Shown here: positions 9,713 to 18,025 of the stretch, piece by piece
Numbering within the stretch: position 1 is the first letter of the stretch
How the letters are laid out: each line of letters opens with the position of its first letter
Assembly: GCF_036237315.1 (NCBI RefSeq)
Contig: NZ_CP108356.1
Span: 3,406,501-3,470,500, forward strand
DNA length: 64,000 nucleotides
Direction of reading: 5' to 3'
Source of the DNA: Streptomyces sp. NBC_01351
GTDB taxonomy: Bacteria > Actinomycetota > Actinomycetes > Streptomycetales > Streptomycetaceae
Translations under genes and position numbers: made by a program
The notes under the pieces: model-generated
The model's input: only the letters and a program-made list of their open reading frames with translations
Databases searched by the model: none
Told to the model about the DNA's origin: nothing

Positions 9713-10264
9713 TTACGCCTCCTTGAAGGGGAAGCCGAGGTGACGAAGGAGCGCGCGGCCCTCAGCGTCGTTGGTCGCCGTGGTGACCACGGTGATGTCC
9801 ATACCCCGGGTACGGTCGATCTTGTCCTGGTCGATCTCGTGGAACATGACCTGCTCCGTGAGACCGAAGGTGTAGTTGCCACGGCCGTCGAACTGCTTCG
9901 GCGACAGACCACGGAAGTCACGGATACGCGGCAGCGCGAGCGACAGCGTACGGTCCAGGAACTCCCACATGCGGTCACCACGGAGGGTGACGTGGCAGCC
10001 GATCGGCTGACCCTCGCGCAGCTTGAACTGCGCGATGGACTTGCGGGCCTTCGTGACGGCCGGCTTCTGACCGGTGATCGTCGTCAGGTCCTTGATGGCG
10101 CCGTCGATCAGCTTGGAGTCGCGGGCGGCGTCGCCCACACCCATGTTGACCACGATCTTCACGAGACCGGGGATCTGCATGACGTTCTCGTAAGAGAACT
10201 CTTCACGCAGCTTGCCCGCGATGTCCTCGCGGTACTTCGTCTTGAGACGCGGAGTGGTAGCCAT
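9713..10264 (-). CDS. rplE: 50S ribosomal protein uL5
   Basis: The 183-residue protein is uL5, which binds 5S rRNA and contacts P-site tRNA. The family block [20 protein letters not shown] is present, and the protein ends HLGFPFKEA. Its ATG at 10264 overlaps the rplX stop (TGATG), giving coupled translation. Confidence 0.98.
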   Translation of the reverse strand: MATTPRLKTKYREDIAGKLREEFSYENVMQIPGLVKIVVNMGVGDAARDSKLIDGAIKDLTTITGQKPAVTKARKSIAQFKLREGQPIGCHVTLRGDRMWEFLDRTLSLALPRIRDFRGLSPKQFDGRGNYTFGLTEQVMFHEIDQDKIDRTRGMDITVVTTATNDAEGRALLRHLGFPFKEA

Positions 10265-10575
10265 CAGATGTCCTCACCCGTCCGCTTGGCAACGCGGATC
10301 TTGTTGCCCTCGTCGTCGAAGCGGTAGCCGACGCGGGTGACGACCTTCTTGCCGTCCTTCTCCACAACCAGCTGAACGTTGCTGACGTGGACCGGGGCCT
10401 CGGTGATCACAATGCCACCGGCCTGGTTCTGCGCAGCCTTGGTGTGCTTCTTGACCCGGTTGACACCCTCGACGAGGACGCGGTTGTCAGCGGGGAAGGC
10501 GACGATGACCTTGCCCTGCTTGCCCTTGTCCTTACCGGTGATGACCTGAACCAGGTCGCCCTTCTTGATCTTCAT
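10264..10575 (-). CDS. rplX: 50S ribosomal protein uL24
   Basis: The 103-residue protein is uL24, an assembly initiator at the tunnel exit. The KOW motif lies near the N-terminus ([20 protein letters not shown]). It starts 2 nt after the rplN stop and overlaps rplE by one base. Confidence 0.98.
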   Translation of the reverse strand: MKIKKGDLVQVITGKDKGKQGKVIVAFPADNRVLVEGVNRVKKHTKAAQNQAGGIVITEAPVHVSNVQLVVEKDGKKVVTRVGYRFDDEGNKIRVAKRTGEDI

Positions 10576-10577
10576 GC

Positions 10578-10946
10578 TTACAGCACCTCCGGCGCGAGCG
10601 AGATGATCTTCATGAACTTCTTCTCGCGCAGCTCACGGCCCACCGGGCCGAAGATACGGGTGCCGCGAGGGTCGCCGTCGTTCTTCAGAATGACGGCGGC
10701 GTTCTCGTCAAAGCGGATGTACGAGCCGTCCTGGCGGCGACGCTCCTTGACGGTGCGAACGATGACCGCCTTGACGACGTCACCCTTCTTCACGTTGCCA
10801 CCGGGGATCGCGTCCTTGACGGTGGCGACGATGACGTCACCGATGCCCGCGTAGCGGCGACCGGAACCACCGAGAACACGGATGCAAAGGATTTCCTTGG
10901 CACCAGTGTTGTCGGCGATACGCAGTCGCGACTCCTGCTGGATCAC
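10578..10946 (-). CDS. rplN: 50S ribosomal protein uL14
   Basis: The 122-residue protein is uL14, at the subunit interface. It begins [18 protein letters not shown] and contains [15 protein letters not shown], both hallmarks. It opens the spc operon; the 105-nt gap after rpsQ separates it from the S10 operon, although read-through is likely. Confidence 0.98.
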   Translation of the reverse strand: MIQQESRLRIADNTGAKEILCIRVLGGSGRRYAGIGDVIVATVKDAIPGGNVKKGDVVKAVIVRTVKERRRQDGSYIRFDENAAVILKNDGDPRGTRIFGPVGRELREKKFMKIISLAPEVL

Positions 10947-11051
10947 GTGTATCTCCTGTTTGTCTGCCGGTTCCCGGCGGGGGCTTCACTCCGGAGAGCT
11001 GAGCCCCCACCGAGCCTGGCGGAACGAACCTAAGGGAAACCCCTCAGGTGC

Positions 11052-11333
11052 TTACTTGGCCTTCTCGAGGATCTCGACGATGCGCCAGCGCTTGCTCGCC
11101 GACAGCGGACGCGTCTCCATGATGAGGACGCGGTCGCCGACGCCGGCAGCGTTCTGCTCGTCGTGCGCCTTGAGCTTGTTCGTACGGCGGATGACCTTGC
11201 CGTACAGGGCGTGCTTCACGCGGTCCTCGACGGCGACGACGACGGTCTTGTCCATCTTGTCGCTGACGACCAGACCCTCACGGGTCTTGCGGAAACCGCG
11301 CTCGGTCTTCTCAGTCACGTTGTTCTCGCTCAT
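11052..11333 (-). CDS. rpsQ: 30S ribosomal protein uS17
   Basis: The 93-residue protein is uS17, an early 16S rRNA binder with an OB fold. A short N-terminal extension ([16 protein letters not shown]) precedes the core, as in other actinobacteria. The ATG at 11333 overlaps the rpmC stop by one base. It is the last gene of the S10 operon. Confidence 0.98.
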   Translation of the reverse strand: MSENNVTEKTERGFRKTREGLVVSDKMDKTVVVAVEDRVKHALYGKVIRRTNKLKAHDEQNAAGVGDRVLIMETRPLSASKRWRIVEILEKAK

Positions 11334-11557
11334 CAGGCGCTCTCCACCGTCTCGATACCGAGCTCACGCTCGTGCATCAGGGTGTAGATGCGAGCGATGT
11401 CCTTACGGACGGACTTGAGCCGGCCGTTGTTCTCCAGCTGACCCGTGGCCGCCTGGAAGCGGAGCTTGAACAGCTCCTCCTTGGCCTCGCGCAGCTTGCC
11501 AACGAGCTCCTCGTTGCCGAGCTCACGCAGCTCGGACGCCTTGGTTCCCGTCGCCAT
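11333..11557 (-). CDS. rpmC: 50S ribosomal protein uL29
   Basis: The 74-residue helical hairpin protein is uL29, at the tunnel exit near the docking site for SRP and trigger factor. It starts [19 protein letters not shown] chose the ATG at 11557, which overlaps the rplP stop (TGATG), over a GTG one codon upstream. Confidence 0.97.
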   Translation of the reverse strand: MATGTKASELRELGNEELVGKLREAKEELFKLRFQAATGQLENNGRLKSVRKDIARIYTLMHERELGIETVESA

Positions 11558-11976
11558 CACGACTCACCTGCCTCGCGCCGAACAATCCGGCACTTCATCG
11601 GAAGCTTGTGAGCAGCGCGGGTGAGCGCCTCACGAGCAATCTTCTCGTTCGGGTAGGACAGCTCGAACATGACCCGACCCGGGTGCACGTTGGCGATCCA
11701 CCACTCGGGAGAACCCTTACCGGAACCCATGCGGGTCTCGGCAGGCTTCTTGGTGAGCGGGCGGTCCGGGTAGATATTGATCCAGACCTTGCCGCCACGC
11801 TTGATGTGACGGGTCATCGCAATACGAGCCGCCTCGATCTGGCGGTTCGTGACGTAGGCGGGGGTGAGCGCCTGGATGCCGTACTCGCCGAACGAGACCT
11901 CAGTACCGCCCTTGGCCATACCGCGGCGCTTCGGGTGGTGCTGCTTACGGTGCTTGACCCTACGAGGGATCAGCAT
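11557..11976 (-). CDS. rplP: 50S ribosomal protein uL16
   Basis: The 139-residue protein is uL16, needed to form the A site of the peptidyl transferase region. It begins [19 protein letters not shown] and carries the [12 protein letters not shown] loop. It starts 5 nt after rpsC and overlaps rpmC. Confidence 0.98.
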   Translation of the reverse strand: MLIPRRVKHRKQHHPKRRGMAKGGTEVSFGEYGIQALTPAYVTNRQIEAARIAMTRHIKRGGKVWINIYPDRPLTKKPAETRMGSGKGSPEWWIANVHPGRVMFELSYPNEKIAREALTRAAHKLPMKCRIVRREAGES

Positions 11977-11981
11977 GTTGG

Positions 11982-12824
11982 TCAGGCCTCCGTTCCGGTG
12001 CTCTCAGCCGGAGCGGCGGCGGGAGCGTCGGCCTTGGGGGCCTCGGCACCAGCAGCCTGCTGCGGCTTGCGGCCACCACGGCCGCCGCGCTCGCCACCAC
12101 GGCCACCACGGCCGGCGGGACGGTCGCCAGCGCCCTGCGCGCCACGGGCCGGGCGGTTACCCGCACGGGCCGCAGCGTTCTCGGCGCGAACCTCGGCGAT
12201 GTTCTTGACGTCGCCCTTGTAGATCCAGACCTTCACACCGATACGGCCGAAGGTGGTCTTGGCCTCGAAGAAGCCGTAGTCCACGTTCGCGCGCAGCGTG
12301 TGCAGCGGCACACGACCCTCGCGGTAGAACTCGGAGCGGGACATCTCGGCGCCGCCGAGGCGACCGCCACACTGGATCTTGATGCCCTTGGCGCCGGCCT
12401 TCATCGTGCCCTGCATGCTCTTACGCATGGCGCGACGGAAGGAGACGCGGGAGGAGAGCTGCTCGGCAACGGCCTGGGCAACCAGCTGAGCGTCGACCTC
12501 GGGGTTCTTGACCTCGAGGATGTTCAGCTGGACCTGCTTGCCCGTGAGCTTCTCGAGGTCACCGCGGATGCGGTCGGCCTCGGCGCCACGGCGGCCGATG
12601 ACGATGCCCGGACGAGCGGTGTGGATGTCCACACGCACGCGGTCACGGGTGCGCTCGATCTCAACCTTCGAGATGCCGGCGCGCTCCATGCCGGACGTCA
12701 TCATCCTGCGGATGGCGACGTCTTCCTTGACGTAGTCCTTGTACAGCTTGTCGGCGTACCAACGCGACTTGAAGTCGGTGGTGATGCCGAGCCGGAACCC
12801 GTGCGGGTTTACCTTCTGGCCCAT
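11982..12824 (-). CDS. rpsC: 30S ribosomal protein uS3
   Basis: The 280-residue protein is uS3, at the mRNA entry channel. The N-terminal KH domain includes the GXXG loop in [12 protein letters not shown]. Residues past ~215 form a low-complexity tail rich in Gly, Arg, Ala and Pro, longer than in E. coli and usual for Streptomyces. It overlaps rplV by one base. Confidence 0.98.
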   Translation of the reverse strand: MGQKVNPHGFRLGITTDFKSRWYADKLYKDYVKEDVAIRRMMTSGMERAGISKVEIERTRDRVRVDIHTARPGIVIGRRGAEADRIRGDLEKLTGKQVQLNILEVKNPEVDAQLVAQAVAEQLSSRVSFRRAMRKSMQGTMKAGAKGIKIQCGGRLGGAEMSRSEFYREGRVPLHTLRANVDYGFFEAKTTFGRIGVKVWIYKGDVKNIAEVRAENAAARAGNRPARGAQGAGDRPAGRGGRGGERGGRGGRKPQQAAGAEAPKADAPAAAPAESTGTEA

Positions 12825-13171
12825 TACCGGGAACCTTCCTTGCTGCTGACGACCACGGTGATGTGGCTGGTCCGCTTGCGGATCCGGTAGGCACGGCCCT
12901 GCGCACGCGGACGGAACCGCTTCAGGGTCGGGCCCTCGTCCACGAACGCCTCGCTGATGACCAGCGTGGAGGCGTCCGGGTGGTTGTAGTTGTGTGCGGC
13001 ATTGGCAATGGCGCTGTCCAGCACCTTGCCAACCGGCACGCTCGCGGCCTGCGGGGCGAAACGCAGGACCGCCTGAGCCTCCGTGGCATCCATGCCACGG
13101 ATAAGGTCCACCACTCGGCGGGCCTTCATGGGCGTGACGCGGATGTACCGCGCCTGGGCCCTGGCTTCCAT
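12824..13171 (-). CDS. rplV: 50S ribosomal protein uL22
   Basis: The 115-residue protein is uL22, whose beta hairpin lines the peptide tunnel and influences macrolide action. It begins [20 protein letters not shown]. The ATG at 13171 matches the family; two ATGs further upstream in frame would add 12 or fewer unconserved residues. It overlaps rpsC. Confidence 0.96.
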   Translation of the reverse strand: MEARAQARYIRVTPMKARRVVDLIRGMDATEAQAVLRFAPQAASVPVGKVLDSAIANAAHNYNHPDASTLVISEAFVDEGPTLKRFRPRAQGRAYRIRKRTSHITVVVSSKEGSR

Positions 13172-13214
13172 GGTTGTCCCTTCGGTGTAAGTCATAGTCG
13201 TAACCACCCCGCCT

Positions 13215-13496
13215 TTAGCGGCGCTTCGACTTCCGGTCGTCCTTGACGTGGCCGCGGAAGGTGCGAGTCGGCGAGAACTCGCCGAGCTTGTGGCCGACCA
13301 TCGACTCGGTGACGAACACCGGGACGTGGGTCTTGCCGTTGTGCACCGCGATGGTGTGACCCAGCATGCTGGGGATGATCATCGAGCGACGGGACCAGGT
13401 CTTGATGACGTTCTTGGTGCCGGCTTCGTTCTGGACGTCCACCTTCTTTACGAGGTGGTCGTCGACGAAGGGCCCCTTCTTGAGACTGCGCGGCAT
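13215..13496 (-). CDS. rpsS: 30S ribosomal protein uS19
   Basis: The 93-residue protein is uS19, in the head of the 30S subunit, partner of uS13. It begins [20 protein letters not shown] and has [16 protein letters not shown]. It lies 12 nt after rplB. Confidence 0.98.
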   Translation of the reverse strand: MPRSLKKGPFVDDHLVKKVDVQNEAGTKNVIKTWSRRSMIIPSMLGHTIAVHNGKTHVPVFVTESMVGHKLGEFSPTRTFRGHVKDDRKSKRR

Positions 13497-13508
13497 CTAA
13501 ACCCGCTC

Positions 13509-14345
13509 CTAGCGCTTCTTGTTCGTCTTGCGGCGGCGGACGATGTACTTGCTCGAAGCCTTCTTCGGCGAGCGAGTACGACCCTCCTTCTGACCCCACG
13601 GGGAGACCGGGTGGCGACCACCACTGGTCTTGCCCTCACCACCACCGTGCGGGTGGTCAACCGGGTTCATCGCGACACCGCGGACGGACGGGCGAACGCC
13701 CTTCCAGCGCATGCGGCCGGCCTTGCCCCAGTTGATGTTCGACTGCTCGGCGTTGCCGACCTCACCGACGGTGGCGCGGCAGCGCGCGTCGACGAGACGG
13801 ATCTCACCGGACGGCATACGAAGGTGGGCCATGGTGCCCTCCTTCGCCAGCAGCTGCACGGAGGCACCAGCGGAGCGGGCGAACTTGGCGCCGCCACCGG
13901 GACGGAGCTCGATCGCGTGGATCGTGGTACCGACCGGGATGTTGCGGAGCGCCAGGTTGTTGCCGGGCTTGATGTCGGCCGTGGGGCCGTTCTCAATCCG
14001 GTCGCCCTGCTTCAGGTTCTTCGGCGCGATGATGTAGCGCTTCTCACCGTCGGCGTAGTGCAGGAGCGCGATGCGCGCAGTGCGGTTGGGGTCGTACTCG
14101 ATGTGCGCGACCTTGGCCGGCACGCCGTCCTTGTCGTGACGACGGAAGTCGATCACACGGTAGGCGCGCTTGTGGCCGCCACCCTGGTGTCGAACCGTGA
14201 TCCGACCGGTGTTGTTACGGCCGCCCTTGCTGTGCAGGGGGCGGACCAGCGACTTCTCCGGCGTGGACCGCGTGATCTCGACAAAGTCGGCGACGCTGGA
14301 GCCACGACGGCCCGGGGTCGTCGGCTTGTACTTGCGGATACCCAT
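13509..14345 (-). CDS. rplB: 50S ribosomal protein uL2
   Basis: The 278-residue protein is uL2, required for subunit association and peptidyl transfer. The conserved loop [20 protein letters not shown], which holds the functionally important histidine, is present near the C-terminus. Start [15 protein letters not shown] at 14345 is standard. It follows rplW by 39 nt. Confidence 0.98.
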   Translation of the reverse strand: MGIRKYKPTTPGRRGSSVADFVEITRSTPEKSLVRPLHSKGGRNNTGRITVRHQGGGHKRAYRVIDFRRHDKDGVPAKVAHIEYDPNRTARIALLHYADGEKRYIIAPKNLKQGDRIENGPTADIKPGNNLALRNIPVGTTIHAIELRPGGGAKFARSAGASVQLLAKEGTMAHLRMPSGEIRLVDARCRATVGEVGNAEQSNINWGKAGRMRWKGVRPSVRGVAMNPVDHPHGGGEGKTSGGRHPVSPWGQKEGRTRSPKKASSKYIVRRRKTNKKR

Positions 14346-14384
14346 TTCTCAGTCCTCGTCCGATTCCGGACGACTAGACCTCCG

Positions 14385-14708
14385 TTAGGAGGCCTGGCCG
14401 CCGAAGATGTCGATTCGGTCGCCCTCAGCGAGGGTCACGATGGCGCGCTTGGTGTCAGCGCGCTTGCCGAAACCGGTCTTGGTGCGCTTGCGCTTACCCT
14501 GACGGTTGATCGTGTTGACCCCGGTGACCTTGACCCCGAAGACCGCCTCGACGGCCTGCTTGATCTGGGTCTTGTTGGAGCCGGGCGCGACGATGAACGT
14601 GTACTTGTTCTCGTCCAGCAGCGCGTAGCTCTTCTCCGAGACAACCGGCTTGATCAGCAGGTCGCGCGGGTCAGTGAAGGTCTTGCTGGTAACGGTCGCC
14701 TCAGACAT
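14385..14708 (-). CDS. rplW: 50S ribosomal protein uL23
   Basis: The 107-residue protein is uL23, the main docking site at the tunnel exit for trigger factor, SRP and SecY. Conserved [20 protein letters not shown] identifies it. The ATG at 14708 overlaps the rplD stop by one base. Confidence 0.98.
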   Translation of the reverse strand: MSEATVTSKTFTDPRDLLIKPVVSEKSYALLDENKYTFIVAPGSNKTQIKQAVEAVFGVKVTGVNTINRQGKRKRTKTGFGKRADTKRAIVTLAEGDRIDIFGGQAS

Positions 14709-15358
14709 CAGGCGTCGCTCCCTTCGGTCTCATCGGCCTTGGGGCCAGACACGAAGGACTCGAAAGCGGCCTGAGTGAAGACCACGTCGTCAGAGACGAT
14801 CACGTCGTACGTGTTCAGCTGGCCCGGCTCCAGGATGTGAACCTGGGGCAGGTTGCGGGCGGACAGCCACGCGGCCTCGTCGGCACGCTCGACGACCAGG
14901 AGCAGGTTCTTGCGCTCCGAGATCTTGCCGAACAGCGTCTTGGCGGCCTTCGTGGAGGCGGCACCCTCGACCACGCCGGTGACGACGTGGATGCGGGAGT
15001 GACGCGCACGGTCCGAGAGGGCACCGCGGAGGGCGGCGGCCTTCATCTTCTTCGGGGTCCGCTGGGAGTAGTCACGCGGCTGCGGGCCGTGGACGACGCC
15101 ACCGCCGACGAACTGCGGAGCGCGGGTGGAACCCTGGCGAGCGCGGCCGGTGCCCTTCTGGCGGTACGGCTTGCGGCCACCACCACGGACTTCGCCACGA
15201 CGCTTGGTCTTGTGCGTGCCCTGACGGGCAGCTGCCAGCTGGGCGACAACGACCTGGTGGATCAGCGGAACGCTGGTCTTCGCGTCGAAGATCTCCGCGG
15301 GGAGCTCGACGGTACCGGCCTTGTCGCCTGCCGGCGAAAGGATGTCAATGGTGCTCAT
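14708..15358 (-). CDS. rplD: 50S ribosomal protein uL4
   Basis: The 216-residue protein is uL4, lining the tunnel; its loop residues [16 protein letters not shown] match the region altered in macrolide resistance and appear wild type. I chose the ATG at 15358 ([15 protein letters not shown]), which follows rplC closely, over a reading from 15457 that enters rplC. In enterobacteria uL4 represses the S10 operon; that is not known to apply here. Confidence 0.97.
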   Translation of the reverse strand: MSTIDILSPAGDKAGTVELPAEIFDAKTSVPLIHQVVVAQLAAARQGTHKTKRRGEVRGGGRKPYRQKGTGRARQGSTRAPQFVGGGVVHGPQPRDYSQRTPKKMKAAALRGALSDRARHSRIHVVTGVVEGAASTKAAKTLFGKISERKNLLLVVERADEAAWLSARNLPQVHILEPGQLNTYDVIVSDDVVFTQAAFESFVSGPKADETEGSDA

Positions 15359-15362
15359 TACC

Positions 15363-16007
15363 TCAAGCCCCCTTGGCCGCGGTACGGACCAGGACGAGGC
15401 CGCCGTTCGGACCGGGGACCGCACCCTTGATGAGGAGCAGACCCTTCTCCGCGTCAACCGCGTGGATGGTCAGGTTCTGGGTGGTGACGCGCTCGTTACC
15501 CATACGACCGGCCATGCGCATGCCCTTGAAGACACGCCCAGGGGTGGCGCAGCCACCGATCGAACCGGGGGAGCGGTGCTTGCGCTGGACGCCGTGACCG
15601 GCACCGAGGCCCTTGAAGTTGTGACGCTTCATGACACCGGCGAAGCCCTTGCCCTTGCTGTTGCCCGTGACGTCAACCTTGACGCCGGACTCGAACACCT
15701 CGGCAGTGATCTCCTGGCCGAGCGTGTACTCGCTGGCGTCGGAGGTGCGGAGCTCCACCAGGTGGCGGCGGGGGGTCACGTCGGCCTTGGCGAAGTGGCC
15801 CTTGAGGGGCTTGTTCACCTTGCGCGGGTCGATCTCGCCGAAGGCGATCTGGACCGACTCGTAGCCGTCGATGTCGTTCGTACGGACCTGGGTAACGACG
15901 CAGGGTCCGGCCTTGACCACGGTCACCGGGACGACACGGTTGTTCTCGTCCCAGACCTGGGTCATGCCGAGCTTCTCGCCCAGGACGCCCTTGATCTGCT
16001 TTGCCAT
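15363..16007 (-). CDS. rplC: 50S ribosomal protein uL3
   Basis: The 214-residue protein is uL3, an assembly initiator near the peptidyl transferase centre. It begins [20 protein letters not shown] and contains [20 protein letters not shown], the loop that reaches the active site. It starts 14 nt after rpsJ. Confidence 0.98.
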   Translation of the reverse strand: MAKQIKGVLGEKLGMTQVWDENNRVVPVTVVKAGPCVVTQVRTNDIDGYESVQIAFGEIDPRKVNKPLKGHFAKADVTPRRHLVELRTSDASEYTLGQEITAEVFESGVKVDVTGNSKGKGFAGVMKRHNFKGLGAGHGVQRKHRSPGSIGGCATPGRVFKGMRMAGRMGNERVTTQNLTIHAVDAEKGLLLIKGAVPGPNGGLVLVRTAAKGA

Positions 16008-16021
16008 CTTCTCGACGCCTC

Positions 16022-16330
16022 TCAGAGCTTGATCTCGATGTCAACGCCGGCCGGAAGGTCCAGGCGCATCAGCGAGTCAACGGTCTTGGGGGTCGGGTCG
16101 AGGATGTCGATCAGGCGCTTGTGCGTGCGCATCTCGAAGTGCTCGCGCGAGTCCTTGTACTTGTGCGGCGACTTGATGACGCAGTACACGTTCTTCTCAG
16201 TGGGCAGCGGCACCGGGCCCGCGACCGACGCACCAGTGCGCGTCACCGTCTCGACGATCTTCTTCGCCGAGGAATCGATGACCTCGTGGTCGTAGGCCTT
16301 GAGCCGGATGCGGATCTTCTGTCCCGCCAT
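16022..16330 (-). CDS. rpsJ: 30S ribosomal protein uS10
   Basis: The 102-residue protein is uS10, first gene of the S10 operon; it also pairs with NusB in antitermination. It begins [20 protein letters not shown]. The ATG at 16330 gives exact family length; a reading to 16672 is spurious. A leader of nearly 400 nt with two hairpins and a strong promoter lie upstream. Confidence 0.98.
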   Translation of the reverse strand: MAGQKIRIRLKAYDHEVIDSSAKKIVETVTRTGASVAGPVPLPTEKNVYCVIKSPHKYKDSREHFEMRTHKRLIDILDPTPKTVDSLMRLDLPAGVDIEIKL

Positions 16331-16727
16331 GGCTACTCCGTAGTCCTGTCTGTTATGTGGAAACGCTCTGGCTCTCGATCGGCTGCGGGAGCGATCCCGC
16401 GGCCTCTCCTCCGACCCACGCGGTCGGGCGTGTCGCACTCCCTCTACAGAAAATTCCCATACGGAAATTCCCTCGTCCAAGGGGGTGCGGTCCCTGTGAC
16501 CGCGATTCGGGGGAGAAACACCCACCGAGCGCCTGGTGGGCACCGTGCTGACACTTCCCAGAAGATTCCCGTACGTCCGCCCCCATTGCTGCCCCGGAAG
16601 GCAGATTAAGGACGACGAGTACTGTGGGACTCGCTTCCGGTCCTCCCGGCGGGAGGCGCGCAGCATCGGCACTCAGCCGAGCAACTTGAGTAGTCTGCCA
16701 TACGAGGCACGTACCTGGCCAATCGGG
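16331..16727 (-). promoter_or_regulatory. Long structured leader of the S10 operon
   Basis: No gene is visible in this stretch. If transcription starts near 16727 the leader is about 395 nt. It holds a perfect hairpin at 16385-16400 (GCGGGA, loop, TCCCGC) and another at 16411-16428, CCGACCCACGCGGTCGGG, which recurs with its flank in the rpsL leader. These could support attenuation or ribosomal-protein feedback. The start site and any regulator are inferred. Confidence 0.55.
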
Positions 16728-16733
16728 CGGAAG

Positions 16734-16761
16734 AGAATACCCCGCCACGCTGAGTGGTCAA
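16734..16761 (-). promoter_or_regulatory. Promoter of the S10 operon
   Basis: TTGACC (16761-16756) and TATTCT (16739-16734) on the minus strand are separated by 16 nt, a good fit to the HrdB housekeeping promoter. It lies between rpsJ and the next gene upstream. A second, weaker candidate nearer rpsJ (TTGGCC and CAGACT, 19 nt apart) cannot be excluded. Confidence 0.65.
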
Positions 16762-16814
16762 ACCGACGCACCCATGCCCCCCGGGCGGGGTATCTCATCC
16801 GGCATCTCCCCCGG

Positions 16815-17942
16815 TCAGGAGCGGGACACCGTCCCGCAGCCCTCCTGGCTGGTCTCCCCGATGCCCTTGCTCCGGTCGTACGGGTCCTCGGGCGTACCGG
16901 AGGGCGTGGATCCGACCACCGGATCCGCGTCGAAGGACGGGTGGATGTACCCGTCGTGCACGTCACAGGCGCTGTTGGCGAGGTCGACGCGGATGTCGCC
17001 GAGCCGGATCCGGCCCGCGGTGACCTGCCACTTGCGCGGGTCGGCGACCGTGAAGGTGAGCTCGCGGCGCACGATGGTCCGCTCGACCTGGTCCGCGCCC
17101 TGTGCGGCCTTCACCAGCGGGTAGACGAACGAGTAGTCGACCCGGATGTCGGCGCGGCCCGCCTCCTTGCCGGCTTCCACCCACATCCGGCCGCGGACTT
17201 TGACCACCTCGCCCACGAGCTTCGCCTCGGCCGGGTTGTACCGGGTGAACAGGTTCAGCGGGTCCTGCTCCTTGCCCGGCTGGGCCAGGGACTTCTCCAG
17301 GTGCGCCGACAGCTCCTTGTCCAAGGGGTCCAGCAGGGCCAGGGCCGCCTCGGGGCGCCCGCCCCGCAGCGTCGCCGGGTCCAGGTTCGCCGCGACCAGG
17401 AACGCCTTGGCCTTCTGGAGCGCCTCGGCGACCTTCTCCTTGGACACCCCGCCGACGGCCTCGGCCACGGGGAGCTCGATGCCGGCGGCGCCGTCCGCCC
17501 ACTGGAGGGCCGGGGAGCCGCGGAAAGGTTCCTGCAGGGTCGGGGCGTCCGGGTGCACCGACGGCGGCGGAGCCGTCGGGCGCCCCGACTCGGCGGCCAA
17601 CGGGTTCTTGGCGTCCTCGCGGGCCTGCGTCTTGCCGGTGACGCGGTCGATGACCAGTTCGGGCCGTACGGCGATCAGCGCGACCCCCGCGATGACGACG
17701 ACGGCCAGCAGCGCCTTCAGGCGCCGCTTGCGCTTGCCGCGGCCCTGCATCTCCTGCCAGGCCGGGCCGGTGCGCCAGCCCGGCGGGTCCTGCTGGTGCC
17801 GCAGCCGCTCGGTCACCATCCGCGCCCGTGCGGACGGCTCCTTGGGAGCGTTGCCCTCCCCCGCGGCGGCCTGTTCCATGAAGCGGGCCAGCTCCTCGTC
17901 GGAGGGCACCCGCCCGTCTGCGTGTTCCTCGTTCCTGCCCAT
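16815..17942 (-). CDS. Membrane-anchored protein of unknown function
   Basis: I do not recognise this 375-residue protein. Residues 1-~70 are hydrophilic and probably cytoplasmic, then a basic GRGKRKRR stretch is followed by one hydrophobic segment (~76-95). The rest, ~280 residues, is likely outside the cell. The topology resembles an anchored regulator or envelope sensor. The C-terminal half is beta-rich and has two cysteines (SACDV and EGCGT) that could form a disulfide. It lies between the S10 operon and a secreted amidase on the same strand. A hairpin upstream (17969-18002) separates it from the amidase. Confidence 0.7.
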   Translation of the reverse strand: MGRNEEHADGRVPSDEELARFMEQAAAGEGNAPKEPSARARMVTERLRHQQDPPGWRTGPAWQEMQGRGKRKRRLKALLAVVVIAGVALIAVRPELVIDRVTGKTQAREDAKNPLAAESGRPTAPPPSVHPDAPTLQEPFRGSPALQWADGAAGIELPVAEAVGGVSKEKVAEALQKAKAFLVAANLDPATLRGGRPEAALALLDPLDKELSAHLEKSLAQPGKEQDPLNLFTRYNPAEAKLVGEVVKVRGRMWVEAGKEAGRADIRVDYSFVYPLVKAAQGADQVERTIVRRELTFTVADPRKWQVTAGRIRLGDIRVDLANSACDVHDGYIHPSFDADPVVGSTPSGTPEDPYDRSKGIGETSQEGCGTVSRS

Positions 17943-17968
17943 TTCCCCACCCTGAGTCCGGAGCGTGC

Positions 17969-18002
17969 GAGAGGCCCCGCACCATCCGGTGCGGAGCCTC
18001 TC
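17969..18002 (-). terminator. 15-bp hairpin after the amidase gene
   Basis: GAGAGGCCCCGCACC pairs with GGTGCGGAGCCTCTC with one mismatch around the loop ATCC, about 25 nt past the amidase stop. It is a likely terminator. Confidence 0.75.
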
Positions 18003-18025
18003 ACCTGCGGCTATGCCTGACTAGC

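Noticed and set aside
16690-16720. TTGGCC and CAGACT as main rpsJ promoter
   Set aside because: The 19-nt spacing and weak hexamers are poorer than TTGACC-N16-TATTCT just upstream; kept only as an alternative.
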